Positions 41,658-49,650 of a DNA stretch of 64,000 bases are shown piece after piece (position 1 is the stretch's first letter; every line of letters begins with the position of its first letter). The stretch is from assembly GCF_025359345.1 (NCBI RefSeq), contig NZ_JANYGQ010000038.1:248001-312000 (forward strand), in the 5' to 3' direction. The translations under genes were made by a program, and so were the position numbers. The notes under the pieces are model-generated. The model did not search any database, was not told where the DNA came from, and worked only from the letters and a program-made list of their open reading frames with translations. This stretch comes from Mucilaginibacter sp. Its GTDB lineage: Bacteria > Bacteroidota > Bacteroidia > Sphingobacteriales > Sphingobacteriaceae.

Positions 41658-42701
41658 ATGACTATAAATAATGCTTTAGAACTGCTTGAATCTTACAGCG
41701 GACCTTTTAAATTAACGCTGCATCCGGGAGCCAACGAAACGTTAATAAACAAAGTTGAGTGTACTTATGGCGTTACGCTGCCCGATGATTTTAAAACCCT
41801 ATTTCGCTTTACCGATGGCTTTGAAATTGACGAAGACATTTTTAATATGATACCGCTTGGGGAAATGATAAGCAATAAAGAAGCTGATAAGCCAATATGG
41901 GTAGCGGAATACATGATCTATTCGGAAATGTGGGGGTTGGAAATAAATCCTGAAATTCCTAATCAGTATTCAATTTCCATAGCTGATTCGGATAGTGAAA
42001 AAATAACTTTAACCAATTCATTGGCAGAGTTTATCAGGCGGATTCTAAAGGGCGGGGTGTTTGAGAAGGGCGGATTGTACCATTGGAAAGATGAAATAAA
42101 AACAAGAACCCATGGACTCACTGATCCCAACGAGATGAAATTGCTTTTTAGAGTTTTTAGTGAATGCCTGGAACTCGATCTGATTTCGAAACAAGAAGTT
42201 ATCGACCGTGCAGAGAGGATCATTTCGACCGAAGAGGGACCTGATCGTTTTTTTATCGATATATCTCTTAGCCGGGATTTGAATGAGTTACTTACCGTTT
42301 TAAATTCCATTAATTTAACAGCCGACATTTTACAGGTGCGTGTAATTTTTGGAGTAATACATTTTAAATTCCTTATTGATAAAATGACGGCTGATAAGGC
42401 GTTATCAATATTAAGTAAATTCGCTCATAGAGCAGAGTTAACGCCTTATGAGACAAATGAAATAAGCTATCTGATAGGGGAATGGAGACACCTGGACGGA
42501 CGCTTTAATAATAAAAGGGCACAGAAAAAGTTCAACGAGCGTGTTAAAGTATTTTTCGATAATTATAGTGGACTCTACCTGTACGACTACAAAGATTGGA
42601 ACGAAATAAATTCGAAAATAATTAAAGATTTTTTGTCAAAGAAGCAAATAAGATTCGGGGTTTTTGGCAAGATTTCAAAACGATTGCGAAAATTCCTCTA
42701 A
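41658..42701 (+). CDS. SMI1/KNR4-domain protein (possible immunity protein)
   Basis: 347 residues. The N-terminal ~140 residues match the SMI1/KNR4 fold (CTYGVTLPDDFKTLFRFTDGFEI, then NMIPLGEM), the commonest immunity fold against contact-dependent and secreted toxins. The C-terminal ~200 residues are helical and not recognised (RTHGLTDPNEMKLLF onward). No signal or membrane segment. The coding sequence looks more AT-rich than its neighbours, a hint of transfer. No toxin gene is adjacent, so a housekeeping SMI1 role remains possible. Confidence 0.72.
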   Translation: MTINNALELLESYSGPFKLTLHPGANETLINKVECTYGVTLPDDFKTLFRFTDGFEIDEDIFNMIPLGEMISNKEADKPIWVAEYMIYSEMWGLEINPEIPNQYSISIADSDSEKITLTNSLAEFIRRILKGGVFEKGGLYHWKDEIKTRTHGLTDPNEMKLLFRVFSECLELDLISKQEVIDRAERIISTEEGPDRFFIDISLSRDLNELLTVLNSINLTADILQVRVIFGVIHFKFLIDKMTADKALSILSKFAHRAELTPYETNEISYLIGEWRHLDGRFNNKRAQKKFNERVKVFFDNYSGLYLYDYKDWNEINSKIIKDFLSKKQIRFGVFGKISKRLRKFL

Positions 42702-42756
42702 AATGAATTCGAATGAAAAATTTCAAAGTGTCCAAAATCCGCCCTTTACCAAAAGC

Positions 42757-42783
42757 AAAGGAGCCCTTTTATATGGCCCCTTT
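42757..42783. terminator. Bidirectional hairpin between the SMI1 and GH25 genes
   Basis: AAAGGAGCC pairs with GGCCCCTTT (one mismatch) around a 9-nt loop, between converging genes. Confidence 0.6.
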
Positions 42784-42811
42784 GAAGAAATAGTGGTTAA
42801 TTACTCAATAT

Positions 42812-43672
42812 TTACGCCGGCACCGCAATAAGCGCAAACTTTTTAAGGTCGGCTCCGCTGCCGTTAAAAATATCAAGGTCGAGCCCACCATCGGTGCCGG
42901 GGATGGTTGCGTTATCACTATACTGCCAAATGGCATAGCTGGTCCAGCCTGCCGGCAAGCCCGGCTGTTGCTGTTGGTAAGCCGGTATCCAAAGCGGGTT
43001 ATTGCTAAACTCGGTAACGCCGCTAAAATATTCATTCATAAAGCCTTTTGCTGTATAAATTACCGGGGTTCGCCCGGTTTGTGTCGCTACAATATCAAGC
43101 CAGTCGGCAATGATCTGTACACAGGCGTCTTTATTATCGGTAATAAATTGGTTAAGTTCGTTGGTTTCTGCATCATCGCTGCCTACCTGCCATTCCACAT
43201 CCAGGGCCGGTGGCAACGAACCGGGCGCCGAAAAGTCAAAGCCGCCGGCCAAAAAGTTATTTGCCTGCACTTGTGCCGAATCAGCAAACGTAAGGAAATG
43301 GTAAGCGCCTACAATAAGCCCCTTGCCCTTAGCCGAATTAACGTTACTGGTAAACATCGGGTCTTTATAAGTGGCACCCTGGCTGCATTTGCAATAAACA
43401 AATTGTATGTGTGGCGAAAGGCTGCCCCAGGTTATACTGTCGCCGTGATAGATATCCATTCCCTGTGGCGCAAGATTATCCAAAGTGCCCCATGTGTCGG
43501 GTCCGGCTACGCCATCTGCGGTAAGGCCCTGCGCGGTTTGAAATTGCTCAACCGCAGCCTGAGTGCCCGGGCCGAAGTCGCCGTCTACTGTACAATTGTA
43601 TCCTAACAGGGAAAGTGCGCGTTGCAGCATGGTTACCTCGCCGCCGGTTGATCCGTTTTTTAGTGTATTCAT
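42812..43672 (-). CDS. GH25 lysozyme with peptidoglycan-binding domain, no signal peptide
   Basis: 286 residues. An N-terminal peptidoglycan-binding module (GSTGGEVTMLQRALSLLGY, DGDFGPGTQAAVEQFQ, about 7-65) precedes a glycoside hydrolase 25 domain with GMDIYHGD, the GAYHF strand and the catalytic-type PALDVEW. It cleaves the glycan of peptidoglycan. There is no signal peptide, so it resembles phage endolysins or contact-delivered effectors more than secreted autolysins. No phage genes are nearby. Confidence 0.85.
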   Translation of the reverse strand: MNTLKNGSTGGEVTMLQRALSLLGYNCTVDGDFGPGTQAAVEQFQTAQGLTADGVAGPDTWGTLDNLAPQGMDIYHGDSITWGSLSPHIQFVYCKCSQGATYKDPMFTSNVNSAKGKGLIVGAYHFLTFADSAQVQANNFLAGGFDFSAPGSLPPALDVEWQVGSDDAETNELNQFITDNKDACVQIIADWLDIVATQTGRTPVIYTAKGFMNEYFSGVTEFSNNPLWIPAYQQQQPGLPAGWTSYAIWQYSDNATIPGTDGGLDLDIFNGSGADLKKFALIAVPA

Positions 43673-43844
43673 GATAAAGAGGTTTAAGTGTATTAAGGGT
43701 TTTAATTATATAAATGTAGAAAAAAATGAAATATTTCGCAGTATGCGCGGCAGAAAAATAACGCCCTATTAGCTGTAAATGTCAAACATCGATGGCTTTT
43801 ATCTTACCGATAAATTAGCAATATCATAATTATTAAAATAGGTA

Positions 43845-43875
43845 TTTGAATTGTAGAAAATAAAGCATACCTTTG
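43845..43875 (+). promoter_or_regulatory. Bacteroidota-type promoter for the DEAD-box helicase
   Basis: TTTG (43845-43848) and TACCTTTG (43868-43875) are separated by 19 nt, a full match to the -33 TTTG / -7 TAnnTTTG consensus. Transcription would start near 43881, about 36 nt before the ATG. Confidence 0.75.
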
Positions 43876-43916
43876 CGCCCGATTTGACGATGTAGTTAAA
43901 TCCGTTATTTAAATTC

Positions 43917-45743
43917 ATGAACCCATTTATTAATCTGGGAATCCGTCATGATATTGTTAATGCCATCTCTGAGTTAGGGTTCGAAAACCCTACGCCAATC
44001 CAGGAACAGTCAATTCCGGTATTGTTAACAGGCAGCAACGATTTTGTCGGATTAGCCCAAACCGGCACTGGTAAAACTGCTGCCTTCGGACTACCGCTAT
44101 TGGAACTGCTGGACTTCGAAGAAAATCATCCGCAAGCACTTATATTGTGCCCTACACGTGAACTTTGTTTACAAATCACGAATGACATAAAAAATTACTC
44201 CAAAAAAATGGGCAACGTTAATGTTGTTGCCGTTTATGGTGGAGCAAGTATTTCTGATCAACTACGCCAGATAAAACGCGGTGTGCAAATTGTTGTTGCC
44301 ACACCTGGCCGTATGCTTGATATTATTAACCGTAAAGCTATCGATTTTAGCCAGGTTAAGTTTGTTGTATTGGACGAGGCTGATGAAATGTTGAACATGG
44401 GCTTCCAGGAAGACATTGACAGTATTTTATCCACTACTCCGGATACCAAAAAAACGTGGTTGTTTTCGGCCACAATGCCTACTGAAGTTCGCCGCATAGC
44501 GAAAAAGTACATGAACGAGCCTTTTGAGCTTACCATGGGCACAAAGAATACCGGTAATGCCAACATTGAGCATGAGTACTACATAGTGCGTGCCCGTGAC
44601 AAGTATGCCGCATTTAAACGCATTGTTGATTTTAACCCTGATATTTTTGGTATCGTATTTTGCCGTACCAAAATTGAAACACAGGATATTGCAGAAGCTT
44701 TGTTGAAAGACGGTTACAATGCCGACTCGTTACACGGAGACCTTTCTCAACAACAACGCGACAAGGTGATGAAACGCTACCGCGACCGCAGCCTGCAGCT
44801 TTTAATAGCTACTGACGTTGCCGCCCGTGGTATCGACGTTAACGACGTTACACACGTTATTAACTACTCACTTCCTGATGAGGTTGAAAACTACACTCAC
44901 CGCAGTGGCCGTACAGCCCGTGCCGGTAAAACAGGTGTATCTATCTCTATCATCAACGCAAAAGAATTGGGTAAAATTCGCCAGATTGAGCGTGGGTTAG
45001 GTAAGAAATTTGTTAAAGCTGAAATCCCAACAGGATTTGATGTTTGCGAAAAACAATTGTTCAGCATTGTACACAAAATACATGACGTGCAGGTTAACGA
45101 GCAGCAAATTGAGCAATACCTGCCGCGCATAATGGAAGAGTTTAAAGACTTAACCAAAGAGGATTTCATTAAACGCTTTGCGTCAATTGAATTCAACCGT
45201 TTCCTTGATTATTACAAAAATGCACCTGATCTTAATGCACCGCTTGAAGAAGGCCGTCGTTTTGAAAGGGACGGCGAACGCGCACCACGCGGCGAAGCCG
45301 GCAAATCAGAATATACACGTTTGTTTATCAACTTAGGTTCGGTTGACGAATTTAACCGCGGCGATTTGCTGGGTTACATCTGCAACCAAAGCAAAATAAG
45401 CGGACGTACTGTTGGCAAAATAGATGTTAAAGGTGTTTACTCGTTTTTTGAAGTACCGAATGCCGACGTTGAGAAGGTAACAGCGGGCTTTAACGGCGCC
45501 GAGTTTAAAGGCCGCCCTGTACGGATAGAAATATCCGGCGAAGGCAGCAGCGAACGTCGCGAAGGCGGCGGTGGCGGTTACCCGCGCCGTGAAGGCGGCT
45601 ACAATCGCGAACGCAGCGGTGGTGGCGAACGCCGTGAAGGTGGCTACAAAGGCGGAGACAAAAATGGCTCGGCAGGTGGCGGCTTCCGTGACTTCTCAGG
45701 AAAACGCAAGGAAGACCGTCCTGAACGCCGCAGAAGATTTTAG
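43917..45743 (+). CDS. DEAD-box RNA helicase with C-terminal DbpA RNA-binding domain
   Basis: 608 residues. Q motif FENPTPIQEQSIPVL, motif I AQTGTGKT (47-54), DEAD box (153-156), SAT motif and HRSGRTARAG. A DbpA-type RRM follows (about 462-540, YTRLFINLGSVDEFNRGD). The tail is Gly/Arg-rich (about 545-608, with GGGYPRREGGY-like repeats). DeaD/CsdA-type enzymes unwind structured RNA in ribosome assembly and cold adaptation. The RGG tail suggests nonspecific RNA binding. Confidence 0.95.
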   Translation: MNPFINLGIRHDIVNAISELGFENPTPIQEQSIPVLLTGSNDFVGLAQTGTGKTAAFGLPLLELLDFEENHPQALILCPTRELCLQITNDIKNYSKKMGNVNVVAVYGGASISDQLRQIKRGVQIVVATPGRMLDIINRKAIDFSQVKFVVLDEADEMLNMGFQEDIDSILSTTPDTKKTWLFSATMPTEVRRIAKKYMNEPFELTMGTKNTGNANIEHEYYIVRARDKYAAFKRIVDFNPDIFGIVFCRTKIETQDIAEALLKDGYNADSLHGDLSQQQRDKVMKRYRDRSLQLLIATDVAARGIDVNDVTHVINYSLPDEVENYTHRSGRTARAGKTGVSISIINAKELGKIRQIERGLGKKFVKAEIPTGFDVCEKQLFSIVHKIHDVQVNEQQIEQYLPRIMEEFKDLTKEDFIKRFASIEFNRFLDYYKNAPDLNAPLEEGRRFERDGERAPRGEAGKSEYTRLFINLGSVDEFNRGDLLGYICNQSKISGRTVGKIDVKGVYSFFEVPNADVEKVTAGFNGAEFKGRPVRIEISGEGSSERREGGGGGYPRREGGYNRERSGGGERREGGYKGGDKNGSAGGGFRDFSGKRKEDRPERRRRF

Positions 45744-45805
45744 TTTAGTTTTTCATAAGGTGCCTGGTGGTTCGGGCACTGGTTTAGTTTAGTTAGTTTG
45801 TTTGC

Positions 45806-45834
45806 AAACCCTCATCCGCAAGGCATGGGGGTTT
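45806..45834 (+). terminator. Hairpin after the helicase gene
   Basis: AAACCCTCAT pairs with ATGGGGGTTT (one bulge), 62 bp after the stop. A smaller GTGCC..GGCAC hairpin precedes it at about 45759-45780. Confidence 0.6.
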
Positions 45835-45858
45835 CTTCATTTTGGGGGTTCACCATCG

Positions 45859-46005
45859 CGTCATTGCGAGGAACGAAGCAAACTCTACGCGCGTAAATCA
45901 AGGAGCAAAATGCTTGTGGTAACCTATCCGCCGCTTTAAGGTTCCTTTATACTGTAAGGTTCATGAATGTCCTATGTAGAGGTTGCTTCGTTCCTCGCAA
46001 TGACG
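45859..46005. repeat. MITE-like element, copy C (147 bp)
   Basis: Terminal inverted repeats of about 28 bp (CGTCATTGCGAGGAACGAAG.. and complement) enclose an inner region shared with copy A (GTGGTAACCTATC, then GGTTCATGAATGTCC). No ORF. The 342-bp gap 45744-46085 holds this element, a terminator and a word array only. Confidence 0.8.
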
Positions 46006-46013
46006 GCGTGGTT

Positions 46014-46037
46014 AGGTTGCTTCGTTCCGCAATGACG
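46014..46037. repeat. Solo terminal repeat of the MITE-like element
   Basis: AGGTTGCTTCGTTCCGCAAT then GACG, the right terminus with a CT deletion, 8 bp after copy C. It is probably a remnant. Confidence 0.6.
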
Positions 46038-46057
46038 CGTGGAGAAGGCAATTTCGG

Positions 46058-46092
46058 CTATGAACTATGAACCATCAACTACGAACTAACGG
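46058..46092. repeat. CTATGAA heptad array overlapping a stop codon
   Basis: Five phased 7-nt units (CTATGAA, CTATGAA, CCATCAA, CTACGAA, CTAACGG). The CTA of the last unit (46086-46088) is the minus-strand TAG stop of the next gene. It shares its word with the array at 36494-36537. Confidence 0.8.
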
Positions 46093-46409
46093 CTATACTC
46101 CACCGCCACAGAGTCCGGGCCCATCAGCTTAAGGTTATGCTCGTCGAGTTTTTGAATTAAGAAAGCAGTGTAAGGCTTGTTGCCCTCAAACGAGGTAAAA
46201 ATGGTATCACCTTTTACAAAATAGTCTTCTGCTATGGCTTCGCCATCATCCATTGTAAAACCTTTGTCGGTTATTTTAAGTTTGGTGGCGCCGTCTTTTG
46301 ATTTCCAGCTGCCTTTGAGTTTGGCATTTGGTGTATTTGACGTACAGGCTACCCCAAATAACACTACGGCAAAAGCCAGGTGAATAAATATTAGCGCGAA
46401 CTTTTTCAT
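46086..46409 (-). CDS. Small exported or lipid-anchored protein, lipocalin-like
   Basis: 107 residues. Hydrophobic N-terminus (about 4-21) ending VACTSN. Cys22 is a possible lipobox cysteine, though the -3 residue is glycine and therefore atypical. The mature part is beta-rich (KLKGSWKSKDGATKLKITDKGF, then VKGDTIF), as in small lipocalin-like domains. Function unknown. It follows the 103-residue protein gene on the same strand after 49 bp. Confidence 0.65.
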   Translation of the reverse strand: MKKFALIFIHLAFAVVLFGVACTSNTPNAKLKGSWKSKDGATKLKITDKGFTMDDGEAIAEDYFVKGDTIFTSFEGNKPYTAFLIQKLDEHNLKLMGPDSVAVEYSR

Positions 46410-46458
46410 GGCAGTAAAGCAGCACCCCGTTTAAGGGATGCTGTTTAAATATACAAAA

Positions 46459-46770
46459 TTAATCTTTTGGTTTATCCATCAATTGTGATTTTTTCAGATA
46501 AATCCTGTGTCCTTTTTTGCTGATGTAATAGTAATGCGAATGTTTATTGATGTAAACAGTTTGTCCGTTAGGGCCGCATTTACCTTCGTATTTTTTATCA
46601 ACAATAGCTGCGGCGCCTGTCGCAGCTATTTGTGAAGTTTTATGGCCAACTTTTGTCGCTGTCTTGTCTATTTTTTGACCGACGGTCGAGTCCTCGTGAG
46701 TTTGCGCACTGGCGGCTCCAAACGAAAAAATTCCGGCAGCTACTAAAGCTACTTTAAATAAATGTTTCAT
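46459..46770 (-). CDS. Small secreted basic protein with PBCV-adaptor-like motif
   Basis: 103 residues. Signal peptide ends GAASAQ (about residue 23). A Thr/Ala/Lys-rich linker and a C-terminal motif CGPNGQTVYINKHSHYYY-ISKKGH follow, resembling the short basic adaptor repeats seen in other bacteria and chloroviruses. No enzymatic motif. It probably stays in the periplasm or is secreted. Upstream of the lipocalin-like gene and downstream of gpsA on the minus strand. Confidence 0.65.
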   Translation of the reverse strand: MKHLFKVALVAAGIFSFGAASAQTHEDSTVGQKIDKTATKVGHKTSQIAATGAAAIVDKKYEGKCGPNGQTVYINKHSHYYYISKKGHRIYLKKSQLMDKPKD

Positions 46771-46796
46771 GGTAGTATTTGAGTTAATTCAAATAC

Positions 46797-47801
46797 CTAA
46801 CTCAAATGTTCTGCCAAATGTTTCATTTCCAGCGCGGGCGGCCGTTTCTCGTATAAAATAGCATAAACTGCGTTACAAATGGGCATGCTCACTTTGTACT
46901 GTTTATTTACCTGGTGTAGGCAATTTACTGCATAATAGCCCTCGGCAATCATATTCATTTCCAGCTGTGCCGACTTTACTGTGTAGCCTTTGCCTATCAT
47001 GTTGCCAAAGGTGCGGTTACGGCTGAATTGCGAGTATGCTGTAACTAACAAGTCACCAAGGTAGGCCGATTCCATTATGTCGCGGCTAATGGGGTGCACG
47101 GCATCAACAAAACGTTTCAGCTCGCGGATGGCATTTGCAATCAGAACTGCCTGGAAATTATCGCCATAACCAACTCCGTGACAAATGCCGCTGGCAATAG
47201 CGAATATGTTTTTTAACACGGCGCCATACTCGGTACCATAGATATCATCAGAAACAATTGTTTTAATATACCGGGTGCTGAACATGCCGGCGAACTCGGC
47301 AGCAAGCTCATTGTCGCGCGATGCTATTGTGAGGTACGATAGCTTCTCCAATGCAACTTCTTCGGCATGACATGGGCCGCTTATTACTATGAAGTGGCTG
47401 AATGGAATATCATAATGCTGGTTTAAAAATTCGCCTATAATCTGGTTTTCGTCGGGCACGATGCCTTTTATGGCCGATATTATTTTTTTTCCGGCGAGGT
47501 CGGCAGGGGTAATGCTTGCAAGCGCCTCTTTAAGGAAAGCAGCAGGCACGTTAAGCAAAACAAATTCGGCCTGGCTAATGGTGGCTTTTAAATCGGTTGA
47601 GATGTTTTGGGCAGGAACACTTATCTCGACGGAACTGATATAGTTGGGATTATGTTTAAACTTCTGGATATGCTCGACCGCATTCTCATTTCGCATCCAC
47701 CAAAAAATCTCTTTTGGGGTATCGTTATCCGAAAGTATCTTAACGTTGGCTGTAGCCCAGCTGCCACCGCCTATAACCGCAATTTTTTTTGTTTTATCCA
47801 T
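46797..47801 (-). CDS. gpsA: NAD(P)H-dependent glycerol-3-phosphate dehydrogenase
   Basis: 334 residues. Rossmann start IAVIGGGSWATANVKIL, the SAIKGI region with the catalytic-type lysine, ISGPCHAEEVA, and the C-terminal-domain lysine in YGAVLKNIFAIASG. It reduces dihydroxyacetone phosphate to sn-glycerol-3-phosphate for phospholipid synthesis, in the cytosol. A 7-nt word array lies 13 bp upstream of its ATG. Confidence 0.93.
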   Translation of the reverse strand: MDKTKKIAVIGGGSWATANVKILSDNDTPKEIFWWMRNENAVEHIQKFKHNPNYISSVEISVPAQNISTDLKATISQAEFVLLNVPAAFLKEALASITPADLAGKKIISAIKGIVPDENQIIGEFLNQHYDIPFSHFIVISGPCHAEEVALEKLSYLTIASRDNELAAEFAGMFSTRYIKTIVSDDIYGTEYGAVLKNIFAIASGICHGVGYGDNFQAVLIANAIRELKRFVDAVHPISRDIMESAYLGDLLVTAYSQFSRNRTFGNMIGKGYTVKSAQLEMNMIAEGYYAVNCLHQVNKQYKVSMPICNAVYAILYEKRPPALEMKHLAEHLS

Positions 47802-47814
47802 AGGTCTGTTTCCT

Positions 47815-47904
47815 GTTGGCAGTTTTCGATTTGCAGTTGGCAGTATGCAGTGGCCGACGACTTGCAGTATTTAACTGATCAGGGCCAACTGGAAACGGTC
47901 AACT
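47815..47904. repeat. Heptad array upstream of gpsA
   Basis: Six phased 7-nt units of CAGTNNN/GTNNGCA type (47815-47856), then a slipped unit and GTATTTA. The complementary CAACTG words follow at 47877-47904. It would be transcribed in the gpsA leader. The remainder of 47802-48226 contains two terminator-like hairpins and no gene. Confidence 0.75.
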
Positions 47905-48047
47905 AAAACGCCAGGTTTTATAGAAAGGAACAAAGCTATATAATAGTTTGGATTTTTTGCCTGGGATGAGGTAGTTTCGGGAAGTGTATTAATTGTGGCG
48001 TTGTTCGGAACGAGTATAATCGCACCAGGGAGAAAGCATTTTTTACG

Positions 48048-48080
48048 AAAAGTACTGACATCAATTTGTCAGTACTTTTT
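48048..48080. terminator. Strong bidirectional hairpin
   Basis: Perfect 13-bp stem AAAAGTACTGACA / TGTCAGTACTTTT with a 6-nt loop and flanking T runs. It is downstream (on the minus strand) of the adaptor/TolC genes and probably ends their transcript. Confidence 0.75.
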
Positions 48081-48158
48081 GCATTTTTTAGGTAGAAGAT
48101 GAGTTGAAAAGTGCGTTATTGACGCAGAAACAAGCTTTTTCGCCCCAAGACATAACCT

Positions 48159-48193
48159 GTTCCTGTTCCTTGTGTTTCACTGTGAACAGGAAC
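48159..48193. repeat. 10-bp inverted repeat after the adaptor gene
   Basis: GTTCCTGTTC and its exact complement GAACAGGAAC with a 15-nt loop, about 35 bp past the adaptor stop codon. It could be an mRNA-stabilising hairpin. Confidence 0.45.
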
Positions 48194-48226
48194 GCAAAAC
48201 TATACTACAATGCTGGTATAGGTTTA

Positions 48227-49558
48227 CTAATTTGACGTCGGTACAAACAACTTGCTCTTGTCAACCTTTTCAACGTCCATTTTGTCTTTCAAATCTTTTG
48301 ATATGGTGGCAAATGGTGCGGATACCACCTCATCGCCGGCTTTTAAACCTGATAATATCTGGATATAAGTATCGTCCTGTATGCCGGTTGTTACCTGCAC
48401 CTGTTTTACTTTTCCGGCACCGTAAACAAACACATACTCTTTTGCGGGCTCAACTATGGCTGGTTTTGATTTGTCTTCATCTTTTTTAACACCCGTGCTG
48501 TCTTTTTTAACCTGGCGTGTGGTTACCGACTGAATAGGCACCGATAACGCATAAGTATGATTGGTGTTGATATCAACAGTGGCGGTCAATCCCGGGCGAA
48601 AAGGGATTGGGTTAGCGGCAGTTTTTAGCAACAAGTCCTTAAACGACTCGGGGCTAATCCTAACTTTAACGGTAAAATTGGTAACCTGGTCGGCATTGGT
48701 ACCTACCACGTTGGCTGCGCTTCCTATTTCAATTACTTTGCCGCCAAATGTTTTACCATAAAAGGCATCAACTTCAATTTTTGATGAATCACCAAGTTTG
48801 ATGCGGTTGATGTCATTTTCGTTAACATCCACGTTTACGTCAAGCTGGCTAAGGTCTGATATGGTCATTATCTCGGTACCTGCAAATTGCTGAGTACCCA
48901 ATACGCGCTCGCCCAGCTGGATGGATAGTTTTGATATCACACCGTCGACAGGTGCATAAATAGTTGTTTTAGCCAGGTTGTCCTGGGCCTCTTTCACCGA
49001 GGCTTGTGATTGCGCCAACCCATAGGTTGAGCCTATAACGTTTTCCCTGGCAGCTTCAAGACCGGCCTTTGCGCCTTCGTAGCTCGCTTTTGCTGCATCA
49101 AATTCAGCCGCAGTTAATACCTTATTATTATATAAAGCCTGGTCACGTTTATAAATTGCGGCCTGGTTCTGGAAGGTTGCCTCGGCTTGTTTAAGCATTT
49201 GGTTGGAGTTACCAACACTAGCCTTTTGTGTATTATACGCTGCAACGGTACGGTCATAGCCTGATTTCAAAATGTCAGGCCTGATTTTGCAAAGCAACTG
49301 GCCTTTTTTAACCACATCGCCTTCCTTTACCGGGAGTTCGACAACCTCACCCGAAACCTCCGGGCTGATCTTTACTTCAATATGCGGCTTAATTTTGCCG
49401 CTTGCCGATACCGATTCATTGATATTGCGGCTGGTAGCTTTTTCGGTAGCCACCTGCGTTTTTTTAGGCTTGCCGATAATACCGGTTGCGTTTAACACCA
49501 CCAGCAGCACAATCACCGCGCCTAATGCTATCAGAATATATTTTGTAGTTTTTCCCAT
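48227..49558 (-). CDS. Periplasmic adaptor (membrane fusion) protein, HlyD/MacA type
   Basis: 443 residues. One N-terminal transmembrane helix (about 6-25), the lipoyl/barrel-sandwich half PEVSGEVVELPVKEGDVVKK, and a long alpha-hairpin (about 110-200, rich in Ala/Gln). A second lipoyl half with IYAPVDGVISKL and a C-terminal beta domain with FRPGLTATVDI follow. It connects an inner-membrane exporter to TolC. It follows the TolC gene by 92 bp on the same strand, but no pump gene (MacB or RND) comes next, so its transporter must be encoded elsewhere. Confidence 0.88.
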   Translation of the reverse strand: MGKTTKYILIALGAVIVLLVVLNATGIIGKPKKTQVATEKATSRNINESVSASGKIKPHIEVKISPEVSGEVVELPVKEGDVVKKGQLLCKIRPDILKSGYDRTVAAYNTQKASVGNSNQMLKQAEATFQNQAAIYKRDQALYNNKVLTAAEFDAAKASYEGAKAGLEAARENVIGSTYGLAQSQASVKEAQDNLAKTTIYAPVDGVISKLSIQLGERVLGTQQFAGTEIMTISDLSQLDVNVDVNENDINRIKLGDSSKIEVDAFYGKTFGGKVIEIGSAANVVGTNADQVTNFTVKVRISPESFKDLLLKTAANPIPFRPGLTATVDINTNHTYALSVPIQSVTTRQVKKDSTGVKKDEDKSKPAIVEPAKEYVFVYGAGKVKQVQVTTGIQDDTYIQILSGLKAGDEVVSAPFATISKDLKDKMDVEKVDKSKLFVPTSN

Positions 49559-49570
49559 GATTCTCTTTTA

Positions 49571-49605
49571 TTTCGGATGTCGGAATTTCGATTTCGGATT
49601 TATTT
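49571..49605. repeat. Heptad array between TolC and adaptor genes
   Basis: Phased TTTCGGA-type 7-nt units (49571-49605), 12 bp upstream of the adaptor ATG. About 27 of the first 29 bp match the atpF-atpH array at 32837. Confidence 0.75.
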
Positions 49606-49650
49606 TAATTTTCTAATTTTCTAATATTTTATTTTTCGTCTTTCGGACTT

